Source: Bacillota bacterium (GTDB lineage: Bacteria > Bacillota_A > Clostridia > Clostridiales > Clostridiaceae). Taken from it: 9,231 bases of DNA. The notes beneath the pieces are model-generated. The model ran no database searches. It was given only the letters and a program-made list of their open reading frames with translations, and was not told the DNA's origin. Location: contig JAJXYA010000358.1 in assembly GCA_021780795.1 (NCBI GenBank), positions 1 through 9,231 on the forward strand, in the 5' to 3' direction. Positions within the stretch are counted from its first letter, which is position 1; every line of letters begins with the position of its first letter. Position numbers and translations under genes: made by a program. This document shows, one piece after another, positions 7,133 through 9,231 of the stretch.

Positions 7133-7816
7133 TTGTGAAATCAATTGGTCTAACTTTGATAATGCCTCTTTAATTCCACCTACTTCATTTATTAGCCCAT
7201 AATTTACTGCCTGCTTCCCTATTAATATAGTCCCCATATCATTTAACAATTCCTCACTTTGAAGCATTAATCTTCTTAGTGTTTCCTTATCTATTTGCGA
7301 AGTTCTAGTAATAAACTCAATTATTCTTTCTTGCATCTTATTAAAATAATCAAAAGTTTGAGGAACCCCAACTACTAACCCATTCATTCTTATAGGATGG
7401 ACTATCATTGTTGCACTTGGCGATATAAAAGAATAATCAGCAGCTGTTGCTAAAGGTACCCCAATAGAATGACCACCACCAATAACAAGAGATACTGTAG
7501 TCTTTGAAAGACTTCTTATCATCTCAGCAATAGCAAGACCTGCTTCAACGTCTCCACCAACTGTATTTAAAATTATAAGCACACCTTCAACCTTATTGCT
7601 TCTTTCTATTGATACAAGTTCCGGAATTACATGCTCATATTTAGTTGTTTTAGTTTCAGGAGGCAAGGCCATATGACCTTCCACTTGACCTATTATCGGA
7701 AGAACAAATATTCTTTCGTCATCTTCTTCTGGTACATTATCGATTCCAAGTTCTTTTATATTAGCCATTTCATTATTGTCATCTTTAATTTTAGTTTTAC
7801 TTTTTACTTTTGCCAC
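7121..7816 (-). CDS. tepA: ClpP-family serine protease-like protein, TepA type
   Basis: Protein of peptidase family S14 (ClpP fold), closest in layout to Bacillus TepA, named for a proposed role in protein translocation and signal-peptide handling. The 231 residues carry a charged, probably flexible N-terminus (1-35) and then the ClpP fold. The oxyanion-region strand NTVGGDV is at 84-90. The nucleophile is likely Ser117, in GGGHSIG rather than the GxAASMG of true ClpP. His140 lies in MIVHP, and the probable third triad member is Asp193 in NDMGT. The block VHPIRMNGLVVGVPQTFDYF is typical of the TepA branch. The start codon is GTG (7814-7816), six bases after AGGAGGG; no better ATG fits. It lies between dapG and ftsK, as in many Firmicutes. 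Fold and subgroup are secure; substrate and role are not. Confidence 0.9.
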   Translation of the reverse strand: MAKVKSKTKIKDDNNEMANIKELGIDNVPEEDDERIFVLPIIGQVEGHMALPPETKTTKYEHVIPELVSIERSNKVEGVLIILNTVGGDVEAGLAIAEMIRSLSKTTVSLVIGGGHSIGVPLATAADYSFISPSATMIVHPIRMNGLVVGVPQTFDYFNKMQERIIEFITRTSQIDKETLRRLMLQSEELLNDMGTILIGKQAVNYGLINEVGGIKEALSKLDQLISQNHK

Positions 7817-7822
7817 AAATAT

Positions 7823-7829
7823 CCCTCCT
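7823..7829 (-). promoter_or_regulatory. Ribosome binding site of tepA, supporting a GTG start
   Basis: The minus strand reads AGGAGGG, six bases before the GTG at 7814-7816. The first in-frame ATG lies 16 codons into the protein without such a site, so GTG is the likely start. Confidence 0.85.
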
Positions 7830-7866
7830 AGTTACAATTATTGTGTGCACATAGGAGAGATAATAT

Positions 7867-9060
7867 TCAATTAAATACGTTATGAAGTGCAATTATTGCA
7901 GAAACAGTATACTCAGATGGAATAAGACACCAAATCGTTGTGTGAGAATCAGAAGTTTGTAATATTTCTATTTTTTCATCTTTAAGAGTTTTTAATATTT
8001 TTGCCATTACACCTGGTATGCCTCTCATTCCACTTCCTATTAATGAAATTTTACTACAGTTATCTCTATAGTTATATTTTAAATTTAAATCTTTTAAAAT
8101 TAAATCTAGTTTTTTAAGTTCCATTTGGTCGATAGTAAAAATTTTTCTATCTGTAAAAACATTAATTAAATCTATACTTATATCATTTATCGATAGTTCA
8201 TTCAAAACTTCAAAATAATTATTGTTTAATTTATTATCTTCATAAAAAATAGAAATTTGAACTCTGTTATCAATATGAGTAATTGCAGTAATTAATTTGT
8301 CACAATATATTTCTTTAGAATTTGATACTGACGTACCAGTGCCATAATTGAATGTATTTTTTATGGTTAAAGGTATTTTGGAATCTGCCGCAATTTTAGC
8401 AGCCTTTTGATGAATTACCTTTGCACCTAAAGCTGCAAGATTAAATAGTTCATCATAACTCATCTGTTCAATTAATGTAGCATCTTTTACTATTTTAGGA
8501 TCGGCAGTCATAATACCGTCTACATCGGTATATATTTCTATCTTTTCAGCTTTAAGAACTGCACCTAAAATTGCTGCGGTAGTATCACTACCTCCACGTC
8601 CAATAGTTGTATAATCACCAGTTTCCGTTTCACCTTGGAAACCAGATACTACAGGTACTTTTCCACAATTAATTATTTCTAAAATATTATTAGTTTTCAC
8701 TGTTAAAACTTTTGCATTCCCAAAACAATTATCAGTAATTATTCCAGCCTGTCCACCAGTCATTGGCATAGCTGATATACCAACTTCATATAACTCTTTA
8801 CACATAATAACAGAACTAATTATTTCACCAGTATTTAATAATAAATCAACTGCTTTTTTATTATTTTTTATAAATTCGTCATTTAAAAATGAAAGTAAAG
8901 TATCTGTAGAATAATAATCACCTTTCCTACCCATAGCCGAAACTACAACTACTGGTGAATACCCTTTATTTTTTATAAAAACTATCTTTTCAACTGCCTT
9001 TTGTCTACTTTCTTTAGAGGAAAGGGAAGTGCCCCCAAATTTTTGTATGATTATTTTCAT
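7867..9060 (-). CDS. dapG: Aspartokinase, diaminopimelate-type (DapG-like)
   Basis: Phosphorylates L-aspartate with ATP, the first step to lysine, diaminopimelate (cell wall), dipicolinate (spores), threonine and methionine. The 397-residue protein has the kinase motif KFGGTS at 7-12, the substrate-binding block GRGGSDTTA at 154-162 and YTDVDGIMTADP at 177-188. Two C-terminal ACT domains follow (about 265-325 and 335-397) for feedback control. The final domain reads ILQTSDSHTTIWCLI, resembling the Bacillus DapG isozyme inhibited by diaminopimelate rather than lysine-sensitive LysC; this assignment rests on remembered family features. I start it at the ATG at 9058-9060, because GGAGGT lies just upstream and MKIIIQKFGGTS is the normal N-terminus. 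An in-frame ATG at 9117 would add 19 residues overlapping the upstream gene and lacks support. Neighbours ymxH-like and tepA match the usual dapG context. Confidence 0.95.
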   Translation of the reverse strand: MKIIIQKFGGTSLSSKESRQKAVEKIVFIKNKGYSPVVVVSAMGRKGDYYSTDTLLSFLNDEFIKNNKKAVDLLLNTGEIISSVIMCKELYEVGISAMPMTGGQAGIITDNCFGNAKVLTVKTNNILEIINCGKVPVVSGFQGETETGDYTTIGRGGSDTTAAILGAVLKAEKIEIYTDVDGIMTADPKIVKDATLIEQMSYDELFNLAALGAKVIHQKAAKIAADSKIPLTIKNTFNYGTGTSVSNSKEIYCDKLITAITHIDNRVQISIFYEDNKLNNNYFEVLNELSINDISIDLINVFTDRKIFTIDQMELKKLDLILKDLNLKYNYRDNCSKISLIGSGMRGIPGVMAKILKTLKDEKIEILQTSDSHTTIWCLIPSEYTVSAIIALHNVFN

Positions 9061-9064
9061 ATTT

Positions 9065-9070
9065 ACCTCC
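9065..9070 (-). promoter_or_regulatory. Ribosome binding site that sets the dapG start
   Basis: The minus strand reads GGAGGT, four bases before the ATG at 9058-9060. It falls in the 16-base gap after the upstream gene and shows that the longer in-frame extension is not the real start. Confidence 0.85.
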
Positions 9071-9076
9071 AAAAAA

Positions 9077-9231
9077 TTATAAATGGGCCTTAATAAATTG
9101 ATCTTCTTTAGCATCAATAATGATAGTTTTTGCTCCTATTTTTTTTACTAAGTTAAAAGGTAATTCGTAGTATTCATTTTTACTAAAAAAATTAATAGCT
9201 CCAGCTGATTTATTTAATACTAAACTTTTCA
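9077..9231 (-). CDS. ymxH: YlmC/YmxH-family PRC-barrel protein, C-terminal fragment
   Basis: Only the last 50 codons and the TAA stop (9077-9079) are inside the window; the gene continues past the right edge. The readable part ends in YYELPFNLVKKIGAKTIIID followed by a short charged tail. This resembles the end of YlmC/YmxH PRC-barrel proteins, where a hydrophobic I-x-W/F-x-x-I-K-K-I-G-x-x-x-I-I-V-D pattern closes the small beta-barrel. These proteins of about 80-90 residues are of unknown biochemical role and often lie before dapG or the dipicolinate genes in spore-formers. The stop is 16 bases before dapG, so the two are surely co-transcribed. Family call is by pattern and context on a short fragment, hence moderate confidence. 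Confidence 0.65.
   Translation of the reverse strand, partial: KSLVLNKSAGAINFFSKNEYYELPFNLVKKIGAKTIIIDAKEDQFIKAHL

Noticed and set aside
7631..7831. Open frame of 66 codons on the plus strand opposite tepA
   Set aside because: Phe/Tyr/Ile-rich reverse reading of the Lys/Asp-rich tepA N-terminus; no ribosome binding site or family resemblance.
7834..7851. Small palindromes ACAATTATTGT and TGTGCACA between dapG and tepA
   Set aside because: The arms are only four to five bases long, there is no promoter beside them and no known operator match, so they are likely chance in an AT-rich gap.
9061..9117. N-terminal extension of the aspartokinase by 19 residues
   Set aside because: It would overlap the YmxH-like gene, is not part of the aspartokinase fold, and a good ribosome binding site lies directly before the internal ATG at 9060.
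1..9231. Search for a mobile element, CRISPR array, toxin-antitoxin pair, defence system or other unknown multi-gene system
   Set aside because: All coding space is taken by recognisable core genes in a familiar clostridial order with uniform composition; no repeats of the needed length, no integrase or transposase and no unassigned gene were seen.

Overview
The window is a low-GC (roughly 30%), tightly packed stretch of Firmicutes chromosome, most likely from a member of the Clostridia. Every gene I can support lies on the minus strand, so in transcription order the window reads from its right end to its left: ymxH-like (partial), dapG, tepA, ftsK/spoIIIE, rimO, pgsA, recA, rny (partial). 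This block of conserved core genes is familiar from clostridial genomes. A true rimO (S12 methylthiotransferase) and a dapG-type aspartokinase beside a TepA-type ClpP-like protein and a SpoIIIE/FtsK translocase point to Clostridia rather than Bacilli. Genus or species cannot be read from the sequence.

Right part (about 4.86-9.23 kb). The C-terminus of a PRC-barrel YlmC/YmxH protein is followed after 16 bases by a diaminopimelate-type aspartokinase (lysine, DAP and dipicolinate branch). A ClpP-fold TepA protein (GTG start) and a membrane-anchored DNA translocase follow. Gaps are short (16-50 bases), strong Shine-Dalgarno sites precede each start, and no convincing internal terminator is seen, so these genes probably form one transcription unit. 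A 10-bp perfect hairpin sits at the tepA stop codon.

Middle part (2.82-4.86 kb). rimO (GTG start) and pgsA overlap by 17 bases and are probably translationally coupled. A 142-base gap before rimO holds a possible promoter and two competing AT-rich hairpins.

Left part (1-2.82 kb). recA has a textbook sigma-A promoter (TTGACC, 17-base spacer, TATAAT) with a LexA/DinR SOS box (GAAC-N4-GTTC) placed over the predicted transcription start, and a strong stem-loop terminator just past its stop. Immediately beyond it begins a second textbook promoter (TTGACA, 17-base spacer, TAAAAT) that drives rny (RNase Y) through a leader of about 120 bases. rny runs off the left edge and lacks roughly its last 50 codons.

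The genes serve separate housekeeping jobs: cell-wall and lysine precursor synthesis, proteolysis or export, chromosome partition, ribosome modification, phospholipid synthesis, recombination and SOS, and mRNA decay. I see no mobile element, CRISPR array, tRNA or rRNA, and no sign of an undescribed multi-gene system. The points worth a second look are regulatory and structural details in the intergenic regions.
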